Below are positions 1 through 10,000 of a DNA stretch of 32,567 bases, piece by piece (position 1 is the first letter of the stretch; each line of letters opens with the position of its first letter). Location: contig BFEA01000289.1 in the NCBI GenBank assembly GCA_003427395.1, forward strand, positions 798,853 to 831,419, in the 5' to 3' direction. Source of the DNA: Chara braunii. Its lineage: Eukaryota; Streptophyta; Charophyceae; Charales; Characeae. The notes under the pieces are model-generated. The model was not told the DNA's origin and searched no databases. It saw only the letters and a list, made by a program, of their open reading frames with translations. A program made the position numbers and the translations under genes.

Positions 1-531
1 CTCTTCTCTACCTTTGTCTATTGGAATGGGACATCTCTCTCCTACCTTTGTCTAAGGTGACGAGTACATTGGTAACCATGACATCTGGATGACTGGTTCG
101 TGGTATAATGGTCTCTGGATCCATGGTGTTTCCAGGAAGAGTTGTTGGCATGAGATGTTGATTTCATCGTCACTTTTGGGCGAGTATAAGCGAGATGCAG
201 AAAAAAACTCAAAAACATGTTCAAGCGGGCTGGTCAGTGTCATAAGGTTACGTGGAGATCACTAAATTATCCCTGACATGATTCTCTCCTCCTGAAGCTC
301 TGTGCCCTTTTCATGAGTGCCTTGCAATCCTGGTTGGTGAACAGTTTTGTGTTGGAGGCAGCCAGATTCATTGTCGACAATTGAAAGAGCGCCAGGGCAA
401 TTGATGAGAGGAAGGGTGGGTGGGGTCTTCTGAGGAGTCCATCCAGATAACCGAATGCTGGAATACCGAGGGTGACTGTCATATGTCTAGATTCCAACCT
501 CTACAACAACCTGGACATTCTTATTATTAAC
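1..531. other. Unassigned non-coding sequence
   Basis: No gene or recognisable element was found. The open frames here are short, overlap on both strands and resemble no family I know. It ends at a TAA microsatellite. Confidence 0.5.
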
Positions 532-532
532 A

Positions 533-574
<42 letters not shown>
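532..574. repeat. (TAA)n microsatellite
   Basis: About 14 uninterrupted TAA/AAT triplets are visible directly in the sequence. Confidence 0.95.
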
Positions 575-575
<1 letters not shown>

Positions 576-688
576 TAATCTATCTGGATAAGTATAGGGC
601 CCATTACCCAGAAAAAAAGAAAAAGGGGCCACTACCCAGCTTCAGCCTGAATTAAGTTGCTGAAAACCGGATCCAGGCTCATCCAGCA

Positions 689-690
<2 letters not shown>

Positions 691-720
<30 letters not shown>
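691..720. repeat. 30-base poly(T) tract
   Basis: An uninterrupted run of 30 T. It could be the poly(A) tail of a retroposon inserted on the minus strand, but no body or target-site duplication was recognised beside it. Confidence 0.9.
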
Positions 721-723
<3 letters not shown>

Positions 724-2080
724 AATGTGAATTTCAACTTGATTTTCTCCAAAGACTCACAAAGAGAGGTTTTGGCAAACTTTGGCTTACATTTCACAGG
801 GAGCTAAGAGCACAAGGATTCCCAAGCCACACGTTCATACAAGCCACGCAAAAAGGGTAGCACGAAGGGTGGGAGGGAGGGTAATAGGGTATGGCCCGAG
901 CTGTGTACGTACCTGGAAGATCTGTACGGAATCAGGTACAGGAGCACGATATCGGGATTCGGGACCCGTCACCAGTTTTTGAATCTGCAGCCTCAATCTT
1001 GCGAGATCGAGAAGGGAGCACTTCGAGTACAGACAGACGCCACGCATGAGCATTGTCACGGATATTGTTTTTCAAGCACTGAGCCAGCTAATGAACTGGC
1101 TTGAAAAAAGACAAAATAGCTGAGGTGTGCCTGAGCCGCGAGCAAGTAACCGCACCCCATTTTTTTTTCAGCAGGCAAGTACGTGGTCACGAGTTCGGGA
1201 CCTAGTATGGTACTGGCCCGCAGAGGAGCACGGGAAACCGGGTAATACAGGCCGGGCCTTAAGCAGTTAACTGCACAATGGATACAGACACTGATTGGGA
1301 CCCATTCATTTTTCTGTGTCTAGATCTAGGTACTGACCCGCAGCAAGAAGCGGGAAACAGAAGACTTTGAGCCCGGAACTGGAAACATTGCACGAGTCGA
1401 GTGAGTAAACAGACGGTGTAATTAAACACCGGGAGATGGCCTGGTCACCGGTCTGAGTGGAACGGAGTAGAAGGACTGTGATTGCGTGATTTCCTGCACC
1501 TACTTCAATGTAATTTTTTCCGGCGCTTCCGCGATAATAAAGCTCCAGAGTGCATTGTTTTACGATAACTGATCATAACTCACAAAGAGAATTTTGAATT
1601 TTTTGAGGTCAACAGGCTCCACACTTCTTTTGAAAAAAAAAATCAACCTGATTTCCATTTTAACTTTTAATTGCCATTTTCAGAGGTAGAGAACCCCCCA
1701 CCCTCATCCTCCATTCTTAATCCGCTTACAAACGGCCAACCAAATGGTGGTCAAGTCTAATAACCTCCCAGCTGCTGGCCCTTTCAATCACCGTTCTTGT
1801 CCTACCAAACCACTCTCCCATCCCACCTCTTCCCCATGTTGCCAGAACCCCATCGGTCCTACCGGACCAAGTACCGGTAGTCTGCCTCATAGCTTGGTTC
1901 GCCCAAAGTTTAGACCCCCTTCCACCCTTTTCTAGACATTTTTTCATTCCTCAGTTGCTGGGAACCCTTCAATTCCAGCCTGCCGTGTACCTTGACCAGT
2001 CCAAAAGAATAAACCCCTATTCCCACCTCGCCCCATTTCACGACCTCACTTCTATTTTATTCCTTTTTAAACTGATACCA
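721..2080. other. Non-coding stretch with a short diverged direct repeat
   Basis: No supported gene. Two related segments, near 1208-1238 and 1330-1359, share a pattern of GGTACTG, CCCGCAG and CGGGAAAC, so part of this stretch may be an old repeat. An AATAAA lies near 1534 with no gene that would use it. The interval 1680-2040 is C/T-rich and looks like low-complexity sequence. Confidence 0.4.
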
Positions 2081-2084
2081 AGAA

Positions 2085-2360
2085 TTTGTGAGTGAGGCCT
2101 TGTGGACCTCGCGACAGGCAGTGCAAGGTCGGTAGGCCCTGGGTTCAAGTCAAATGGGGGTCAGGCCCATTAGGCCGGAGAGGGACGCAGTAGTTCTACC
2201 TGGGCCCCATGGGGTATGGTTGACTCCTCCAGATGGCGGTACGCCGGTACCTACCAACCGAAAGAAGACCCGGACATGGTATTGTGACGTTCTAACTTCA
2301 TGCTCAGTGCTACTTTCTTATCGGAGTAAAAGTAGGCCCCGAAAGTGCGTAAAGGGGTGA
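2085..2360 (+). repeat. Possible tRNA-derived SINE-like head
   Basis: GGTTCAAGTC at 2142-2151 is close to the pol III B-box consensus. TGAGGCCTTGTGG at 2093-2105 resembles an A box at a plausible distance. The stretch does not fold into a full tRNA cloverleaf that I can trace, so it is not a functional tRNA gene. No poly(A) end or flanking duplication was found. This is an inference from two short boxes. Confidence 0.25.
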
Positions 2361-2785
2361 GCCACAGATTTTGGGGGAAGTGGTGCTGGAGTCCCAGATA
2401 GGAACTGGGATCTCCTCATGCTAGGTGCAGCAGGTTGATTAAGGGTGGAGTGGGGGACTCATGGGCAAAAAGGCAAATGGAAGGGATGCAGATACAATTA
2501 TTGCAGATCGGCAAGGAAATATGAATGAGGTCAATTCTGCATTTCGACAGGTGCCCTTCTGGTGTGTTAAACGCAAGTATTTCTGGTTAAGTTAATCCTC
2601 CTGCCGGCATGGAATATCCCCAAGGTCGTTATTGTTTCTGCCAAAATTCTTTCGCCCTTCCTGCCCTCTTGTTGGGAAGGGGACCCTCTTCGCCTGTTCA
2701 GGCACCCATCTGGCATGACATTGAAATCCCCTGGTAGGATAAAAGTGGGCTACCTGTTGGAACCGTATTTTTAATGTTCAATAAG
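2361..2785. other. Unassigned non-coding sequence
   Basis: No gene, RNA or recognisable repeat was found. Confidence 0.4.
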
Positions 2786-2870
2786 AATTTTTTTTTTTTT
2801 CCATATAAAACGGTCTTACGAGGAGGGGTGGTATGAGCGTCGAGCACCCCCCCCTAGTAACAGTTCGCAG
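2786..2870 (-). repeat. Poly(T)-anchored hairpin repeat, copy 1 (retroposon 3' end?)
   Basis: A poly(T) tract is followed by a G-rich arm, GGTATGAGC, and a C-rich arm ending in CCCCTAGTAACAG. The same layout recurs at 18898-18985. Read on the minus strand this is a stem-loop followed by poly(A), like the 3' end of a LINE or SINE. The body of the element was not identified. Confidence 0.4.
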
Positions 2871-3419
2871 CCAGGAGGCTGCGCTATACCCGGTTGCATT
2901 TTTGGCGCGCTGCGGGTTTCCCGGTCGGGAAATGTCGACGGCCTTTTTGGGGTTTAGAGCGGTGTAGAGGGGGTGGGAATATGGAGCAGAAGGGTGCAGT
3001 CGTTGTCGTAAGACCAACCGGTCGTTTAGGCGGTCGCAGTAGAGGCAAAAACCGAACGACCAGCGGTAGCCTGCAGAGGTCATGCAGCGGTCGTTTTGGA
3101 CGGCGCCCAGGGGTTTCTTCTTCAGGCAAAAGTGTGGAGGGAAACGGGAAAATGGGGGGCGTCTGGGAAGGGTGGAGGGTCAGCCGGTGGGGTCTCCGAA
3201 ATGCGCTCCAAGACTCCACGCCCTCCGGGCTGCGCCTCCACTCCATGCGCAGTACACAGTTCTGGTAGCTCCAGTCTATTAGGGGGGAGCCTCACCTTCC
3301 GGAAAGCGGGTCCAGCATCCCATTGAATACAGATAACATGATCGGAACTAGTTGTAAACCTTCCTACCAGCATTGACTACCGCAGAGTGACTGGGGGGTT
3401 TACTGAGTAGGACTCAAAC
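2871..3419. other. GC-rich stretch with overlapping open frames on both strands
   Basis: Open frames of 120-124 codons overlap on opposite strands (about 2884-3268). They are rich in P, R and G and resemble no family I recognise. Open frames on both strands over the same bases usually reflect base composition, so I do not call a gene. A decayed repeat is possible. Confidence 0.35.
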
Positions 3420-3420
3420 A

Positions 3421-3853
3421 TCACGACTTGTAGACCGCTGCCCAGACTAACTCTTCTCCCCATCCGCGGCGCCAGATCTGTATAAGAACTGTCTTCGGGC
3501 ATTGATGGCATTGGTGGCATACAATCAAATGATGCTTGCAATTGACGTCCCTAACCGTGCTAAAATGGAGGCCTACCATCGCTCCTCTGACTGGTCTGCT
3601 AACCAAGCCATCATTTCTATCCTAGAGTCTGGAGGGACCCCCATATAGCCACTCCTGCACTCCATGCTAATTTACCTGCCCTGAGATGTTCGGGTTTATT
3701 CACTAGATGTGTCTGATGTATGCGCACCACATCAGATTCTGGCCAGGTTCTCCCGCCAACCGCTCTGATTTGATCCCAAATTGCCTGTCTGTTACCAAAA
3801 TTGGCCGAGGTCAGGCCTTCAACATGAAGTGATATGAGATCTAGAATTTGCAT
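3421..3853 (-). pseudogene. Possible LINE-type APE endonuclease relic
   Basis: The minus-strand frame from 3853 to 3617 begins with a segment like the start of a LINE apurinic endonuclease (ISLHVEGL, compare the usual SxNVRGL). It later has SDVVRIHQTHL, where LINE endonucleases typically have a hydrophobic stretch followed by QETHL. Here the expected catalytic Glu would be replaced by Thr. A second minus-strand frame, 3606-3421, contains GAMVGLHF and could continue the domain after a stop or frameshift. No reverse transcriptase follows. I read this as a short decayed fragment of a non-LTR retrotransposon unrelated in sequence to the L1 at 8.2-13.6 kb. Confidence 0.35.
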
Positions 3854-5040
3854 CCCTCACGGCCAAGGCCTAAGTCCAGAGCTTGTCCTTGCCAAAGCGT
3901 GCCTTGACTGGGTCGTTGTGCATTCAGAAAGGTTTGTTAGGTGTTCCTTCCCTTCCTCTGGTTTTACCGTCTTTGCCATGGGCCAGGGTCATCCAAGTCC
4001 CCCTACCTTGATTGATAGGGTCCAGTTGGAGGATTGCAGATATTATTGTCACTAGGTCATCCGCTCCCCAGGCTGAGCTCTCTTTTACCTTCCACTGTGG
4101 AGCATCCATCCAAGCATTTTGTGGTTCAGCCTTTCAGGATTGATATTCTTTGCAGTCCCGTAGAGCGCAAAACTTAAAAAGAAGAATGCTCTTCCCCCCT
4201 TTCTCTTTTATTTTTATCCACATTCCTCAAGGCCTGGTCTCTTGGTTCAAAGTCCGTGGTCAGATGATAAGTACTAAGATACTAAAAGAACTTCCCGTCT
4301 TTCCCCTGCCCCCTTGCCTCAGGTCGGTATCCTTCCCATCCTTTTGAGGAATACTTTTCTCTGCCCACATCGAATAACCTTATATCTCCGTTGTTCATCC
4401 TTTTTCCTTACTAGGATGACCATGCATCCCTTCTTAGAAGGGGCAGGGGGTAAGGGGGCACACCCTTAACTAGCTGGGTGCGGAACTTTACGCTTTATCC
4501 AGCGGGTCTTTCTTCTGATACGTTACCTGTTATTTGAGTGATTGGAACACAATTCAGCAGAGCATCTGAGCATCAACATGTTCCCATACGCATGCCAAGA
4601 TGGCAAAGCAGACTTGGAGAGGGGATTCACATCCACTTCAGTTTGGCCGGGCGATTCAATTCTTGGCTTTTCCTGGAGAAAGTGAAAAGTACTGCATGCT
4701 TTTCATGAAACTCGTCTAGTTTCTGAATATGTTCCTTCGGGTATTCGTAGACCACTGCTTCTTCCCTTCTGTTCTTCTCTACTTCCACCAATTGCACTGT
4801 TTTCACTAACTCAGTTTTGGTTTGCTCTGCTAACCAATTTTGAGTCTCAATCCCCATCCCTTCCATTGTGGTCTCTGGGTTGAACTTCGCCTTCCTCCAC
4901 CCGCTTGTGGCCTAGATAAGCGTTCTGGATCGAAAAGACCTGGTTTTCCTTCGTCCCTTGGAGGAGGGGTTGATATCAGGACCGAGTGTGGGCTGCTGCT
5001 GAGCCAATCAGGTGACCAATCGACGCGGAAAGAAACAATC
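3854..5040. other. Intergenic or intronic sequence, no supported gene
   Basis: No gene was recognised. A minus-strand open frame of 79 codons at 4627-4866 encodes a charged, Lys/Glu-rich, possibly coiled-coil peptide. It could be a fragment of a retroelement gag/ORF1-like protein, but there is no motif to prove it. Confidence 0.35.
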
Positions 5041-5060
5041 TCACTCGACTTCCTCGGGCC

Positions 5061-5505
5061 AGTGCTGCGTGATTTAACAGAGCGTGGCCGTGTCCAAACT
5101 GGAGTCATGGAGAGTGAAGAAGTGAATAATGCTCTTTATTAGAAGGCAAAAGGTTACTGTTGGACGAAATCGCTTCTTGAAATTGTAGTAAGAATGTTGA
5201 GCTCTCTTGTTGTAAGTGATAATTGATTGGATTAGGTAATAACTGTGTGAGTTGATTAAGATTTACTTCAAACCAGTGTTACTTTCTCAGGTTGGTGTTG
5301 TGTGTTGTACAGAGCTTGGCCGCGTCCCAACAGTAATCGTGCAGGGCGCAAAGGTGGAACATTGCGATCAACTGAAAAAAGAAAAAATACCGCCGGATGA
5401 ATTCAATGCTTGAAATTGTGGTATGAATTGTGAGCTTCCTTATTGTAAATAACGATTATTTGAATTAGGTAATACATATAAATTGCTTAAATTTGCTGCT
5501 ATCAA
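5061..5505. repeat. Diverged tandem duplication, two units
   Basis: Unit 1 (about 5061-5275) and unit 2 (about 5293-5505) share a series of matched blocks in the same order. These are CAGAGC(G/T)TGGCCG(T/C)GTCC, then CTTGAAATTGT, GAGCT(C/T)-TTGTAA, and GATTAGGTAATA or its GAATTAGGTAATA variant. Identity is moderate and unit 2 carries an internal insertion. Both units could derive from one mobile repeat or from a local duplication. Neither contains a convincing exon. Confidence 0.55.
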
Positions 5506-6285
5506 TCGTCCCGAGTCTAGTCCTAGGTTGAGGGATTAGCTCTCTATGGTGATGTTCTACGGTGGGTTCCTTCCTCTATTAGTTGTCCCTTTCCCTGCTT
5601 TCCTGCTCCAGGTTATTTGACTAAAGGCTTGGGTTCTTTCTGTTTTTCGTTGGCCCATTCTTGTTCTTTTTCTTCCTTCTCTTGTCGTTGAGTGGGTGAT
5701 TGTTGGTTGCTCGATGTCGCGCCTGGATTGTGTTGTTCTTATTCTTCTTTGTTCCTAGCTTCCAGCATTTATGTTCCTTAAAACTAATGGTCCTCTTGTC
5801 CGCCCTAGGGCTGCTTTGAATCGAAATTTTCTAACTATGGCAAAAAAGCGCTCGCTGTGTCGGATCTACCGTGCTTTTTGTCGTACTAAATTGTGCCCTA
5901 GCTGGTCTGGAGGCTTGGTATGATTACTCGTTCCGTTCGTACGTCCTTTGGATCCGCGGATGGTTGTCTTTCTCCTCCTCTTGAAGGCTTGGTATTTCTT
6001 CTGTCCTTGCACTGTCTTGTCGCTGTCCCTGTCCTTTGTCTCTTGCGCCTGGTGGGGTTCGAGAAGAGGGCCCTTCGTTCTTACCTTGATTCCCACGGGG
6101 GAACACTCTAACCTTGTGGGTTGTGATGATGGCGTGAGTGTTGTAGCTTCTTCACCTCGGGTGTCGTTTTCCTTTGATTGGAAAAGGGTTACGCCTCCCT
6201 TCTTTCCTTCTCTCCCTTTGCTTCTTTGTCTTTTCGCCCCTGCCTTTGCTTGCCCGTTGTCTCCTTCGGGGGGTGCCCCTCCCTG
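5506..6285. other. T/C-rich stretch without a supported gene
   Basis: The plus strand is pyrimidine-rich. This opens a 161-codon minus-strand frame (5866-6351) that is very rich in Lys, Arg, Gly and Thr. It has no recognisable domain, and overlapping open frames exist on the plus strand, so I do not call it a gene. Confidence 0.4.
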
Positions 6286-6289
6286 AGGC

Positions 6290-6490
6290 GTGGCATGGCG
6301 TGGCGTGGCGTGGTGACACGCGTATTCGCCCCTCCCTCTCCTTCCCGCCACCTTTTCGTAAGTTCGAAAACGTAGGACGCGCGCGTCGCGAGTTCCCGCT
6401 GAGCGGCGAAGCTCGACGAAGCTGGGTGGTGAATCGTGCGGAAACGGAACAGTAGCGCCTACTGCGCCGGCGCTAGCGCTCGTCGGGGTC
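6290..6490. promoter_or_regulatory. CpG-dense patch
   Basis: Roughly thirty CpG dinucleotides fall within about 200 bases, far denser than the flanks. The patch starts with short CGTGG-type direct repeats (6293-6312) and ends with overlapping palindromes around CGCCGGCG and TAGCGCT (6450-6480). It lies about 0.4 kb upstream of the first recognised HYDIN exon, which is internal to the protein, so a role as that gene's promoter is unlikely. It could be a promoter of another transcript or an unmethylated island. Confidence 0.35.
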
Positions 6491-6897
6491 AGTACTTACT
6501 CAAATTACTGTGATTTTCATGCTGCTTGGTTTCTGAAGTTTGCTATCGCTCATTTTCCTTGCATTACTCACACGCTTTTCACTTGACATCACTTGAAGTT
6601 TAGAAATGTCGTTTGCCTCCATGCATTGCTCCTTTTGCTTTTTTGTTGTCAAAAGAAGACTCTTCCCCCGACTTATGTCCGAGTTATGTCTGACGGTATC
6701 CTGTGAGTTTGGGCCTTGCTTCGCTACTCACCAAATGTGCAAAATAAAAATGAATCTTCCACGAGAACATGGGAAGATACAACTGCATATTTTTTTGGCT
6801 TTTCTGCATCGGGTAGTGAAGGGAGGCCTTTTCACTACATGAAATGCACGTTTTCATGTTGTCCAATTTCTGTTTTCTTGGTGTGTTGTTTGTGCAG
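6491..6897 (+). other. Putative HYDIN intron sequence upstream of exon 6898
   Basis: No upstream HYDIN exon could be recognised. The stretch ends with a T-rich tract and the acceptor TTTGTGCAG at 6889-6897. Confidence 0.4.
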
Positions 6898-7012
6898 GTT
6901 GCATACAAGATCATCTTCCGCCCCGACAGCACAGCTGATTACTCCTCGGCCTTGGTGGTTATTACTGAGAGAGAGAAGTTTGCTGTGCCTGTCAAGGCTC
7001 TTGGAAGCAAAG
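6898..7012 (+). CDS. HYDIN: HYDIN-like exon (ITEREKF block)
   Basis: This 115-base exon is flanked by TTTGTGCAG on the left and GTTAGT on the right. It encodes 38 residues plus one base of the next codon. The peptide contains FRPDS and ITEREKFAVPV, typical of the end of a HYDIN ASH domain. It has no stop in frame. Confidence 0.75.
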
Positions 7013-10000
7013 GTTAGTGGAATGGATCTGGAGCTCATTATAGTCCCGATATGTTCAAAATGCTGGACTCCTTCGGATGCACCTGGTCCAGAAAGGCGTA
7101 CAAGTGCATGTAGAATGTTTAAGATCCAGGGTGGGATGCAAAGATGAGAGGGATGCCTTTGCCCCCAGTGCGAGGAAGAGCGCACCAGCATCAGCAAACA
7201 TTAAGGGAATGAGGGATGGTAGTTGTAAATATCCTCTTGTCGACTCCTAAGAACTGAACACACACACCAACAAAAAAAGAACGAAAGAAAGAAAGAAAAG
7301 AAAAGAACTGAACACATTGTGAGAGGTTGAAGTGCCCCACCTGCGCCGCTATCCACAGATTGAGACAAGTAAGGACACATAAATGAAACCACCAGTACTT
7401 GGCCCCACTATTCTTTTGTTGTCCGGGGTTTTAACTGCCGCATCTTTCGGGGCTTGGCCTCCGGAGCAAACTGGCTGTTGTCGCCAGCCAAAGGAGGCCC
7501 GCGCCGTTTCATTTTTCCTTGGCGCGAAGTGCGTTTCCAGCCCTGGAGAAAAGTGCCTTGGAAGTACTGGTGGTCTAAAGTTGGATTTAAACATGGGTTT
7601 ATGAAAAGAAAAGAAAAAAGAAAAAAGAAAAAGTGGATTTAGTGTTTACGATGATAGCTTCCGAGGGAATGACTGACCAAAACAAGAAAAAATGGAGGTC
7701 CATATGAGCCTCTTTTTGTCGTGGCGGATTCACGCTGCACACAAAGCTTTGCCGAACCGGCAGCGGTGCACTTTTTTCCTCTCTTGGCTGGGGCCATGAG
7801 CCATTGTGATCCAGTAGTCCTAAGCTCCTGAAGTTTCGCAAGTTTGCCTGCGTGTTGTACAGGTGGTTTTAACCACCAGTTCCTCCGAGGCTCTTTTCTC
7901 CGGGGCTGGAAATGCCCTGCACACCACAAAAACAAAAACAACAGGCGCAAGCCTCCTTTTGGCTGGCGCCGCCAGCCATTTTGCTCCGGAGGTTAAGCCC
8001 GGAAAGTTGCGGCTGTACGCAAGCCACATATTTGTTTTTCAAGCAGGGAAACGTACTGGTGGTTAAAATATGGGGAAAAAAGTCAAAGAAAAGAAATGCA
8101 GCCCAATGGTGGTTTAAATATGAGTAAAGGTGCACTGGTGGTTTAAATATGGGTGAAAAACTTCATTTTTTTATTTATTTATTATTATTATTATTTTTTA
8201 ATACAAACAGGCCCTTATGGTCCTGGATCCATATCCATTCTGGGGAGCGTCAGTCCGGTTACTATTCCCCCGGCAAGTCAAAAATGAATACATCATAGAC
8301 CCACTCACGCTTCCTTCCGTTTGGCCGAAGGAACCCTGACCAGCATTGATTACTCCCACTAGGAGGATTGACTGTCAGCTTGCCTTCCCCTGCAATCCCT
8401 CTCAGATCCCTCTGTGGGCATCTGCCAAATAAACTTTTAGAAAACAAGGAGAGCGGAGAACGGGTTGTAAGTTGCTATCCCAACCACCGTTTTTGTCTTG
8501 TGACTCGTGTGTCTGTCCTTATGTTGCCTGTAGGTCCTGCGGGCAGCCCGCAGCTTGTTGAAGTGGTCTTCTCCAGCTGATTTCCGAGTTGTGCCAGTCT
8601 TTCCAGCACATTCTGTCGTCTCTTAGCTCCNCCACTTTTCCTCCCAGCAGCCACACTTTGACAAACTTGGAAAGGATGGTGTTCTTTCTCTCATCGTCCT
8701 CAGGGAGTGTCTGTTTCAATCTGTGCCATCTGCATAAGATCTCCGCCTGTATCAGTGTCCTGGTTTCTGTCCACACCTTTTCTCTTGGCGTCGATAAACC
8801 TTCAATCGTTCTGCTACATCTCTCCTTCCATATAGTCCACAGCGTGACTTTCCTAATCATACCGTACCATTTCTTCTCTGAGCTGTTGAGGTCAGTCGGG
8901 ATATTAGTCCACAGTAGAAGTTGGATGGGGTGTTCAGGGAATGACTTAGTGAACAGGGAGTCCCAGAGATCCGACGCCCTCGCCCAGTATTCTGTTGCTT
9001 CTTCGCATCGGATTAGGCAGTGAAGTAGGTCTTCTGGTTCATTTNCTGAGCATATTGTGCATAGGTCGGAGCTNTTGGGATCATTCTTCCTTCTGCGAAT
9101 GTGGAGCCACTGGTTGACCGGAAGCGCTACATAAGCTATCAGCCATTGTAGACTCNTGATTTTGACNGGCTTGATTGATTTATATTTCTTCCATGGAATC
9201 TGAGTGATTTGGTCTGCCTCTTGACCGATTAATTTTGTCCATCTGTTTTTNATTACTNGTTCNNGATCTTTGGTTTTGATGAATAATCTGTACCCCATCT
9301 TCACCGAGTAGTCTTGTATTTCTGTTTTCGTGTACTTGTTCCCTTCTGATGTCCATGCCCATTCCGCTGGGTCGAACTCCAAATCTGGATCGCTGTGTCC
9401 ACCTTAAAGATTGATTTGGGCCAGGAGCCCATCACTCTCACCTTCCTGAGCAGAAAGATCTCTAGATTTGTTCTTACTACATCCTTTTCTATGATGGAGG
9501 CTGAACCATGTCCTGACATCGATATTGGATAGGAGGTAAAAATTGCGACAGTGTTTGAGCCATGTTGTTTGTGTGAGAATTTATAGGCCCTTGAAGGGGG
9601 CGTGTCCTGAAGCCTAACCCCCCATTCCCCTGTTTTCCATGTTGGTGCGTTCTTTAAAAGCTCTTTCCATCCTTCCGGAATGCTGCTGGTGATGGCCTGT
9701 AGATTCCTCTCCCGTTGGTGACAGCCCTTGAGGATGGCTGCAAGGTCAAGGTCTGTTACCCAGTCCCTTTTCTCTTCATTCCATCAGTGTTCGATTTTCC
9801 GGACTCCGTTCTTTATCCAGGATAGCCAGCGTGTGCCCCTGACCTTGAGAGAGAAGGGGTGGTCGCTTTCATCTCTCAACCATGGGTTGCCAAAAAGGGG
9901 TTGCCTCAGTACCTCTTCTCTCGTCTTGGGCCTGCTGACTTTTTTTGGCATGATTTCCCTCCAAATTCTTAGCAAGGACGTCCAGTAGGGTGTGGGGGGT

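Noticed and set aside
2093-2160. Functional tRNA gene
   Set aside because: Only box-like words are present; no cloverleaf with acceptor and anticodon stems could be traced.
2884-3268. Overlapping 120- and 124-codon ORFs on opposite strands
   Set aside because: GC-rich sequence opens both strands; no recognisable motif in either.
5866-6351. 161-codon minus-strand ORF
   Set aside because: Very biased Lys/Arg/Gly composition over pyrimidine-rich DNA, overlapping + frames and no domain.
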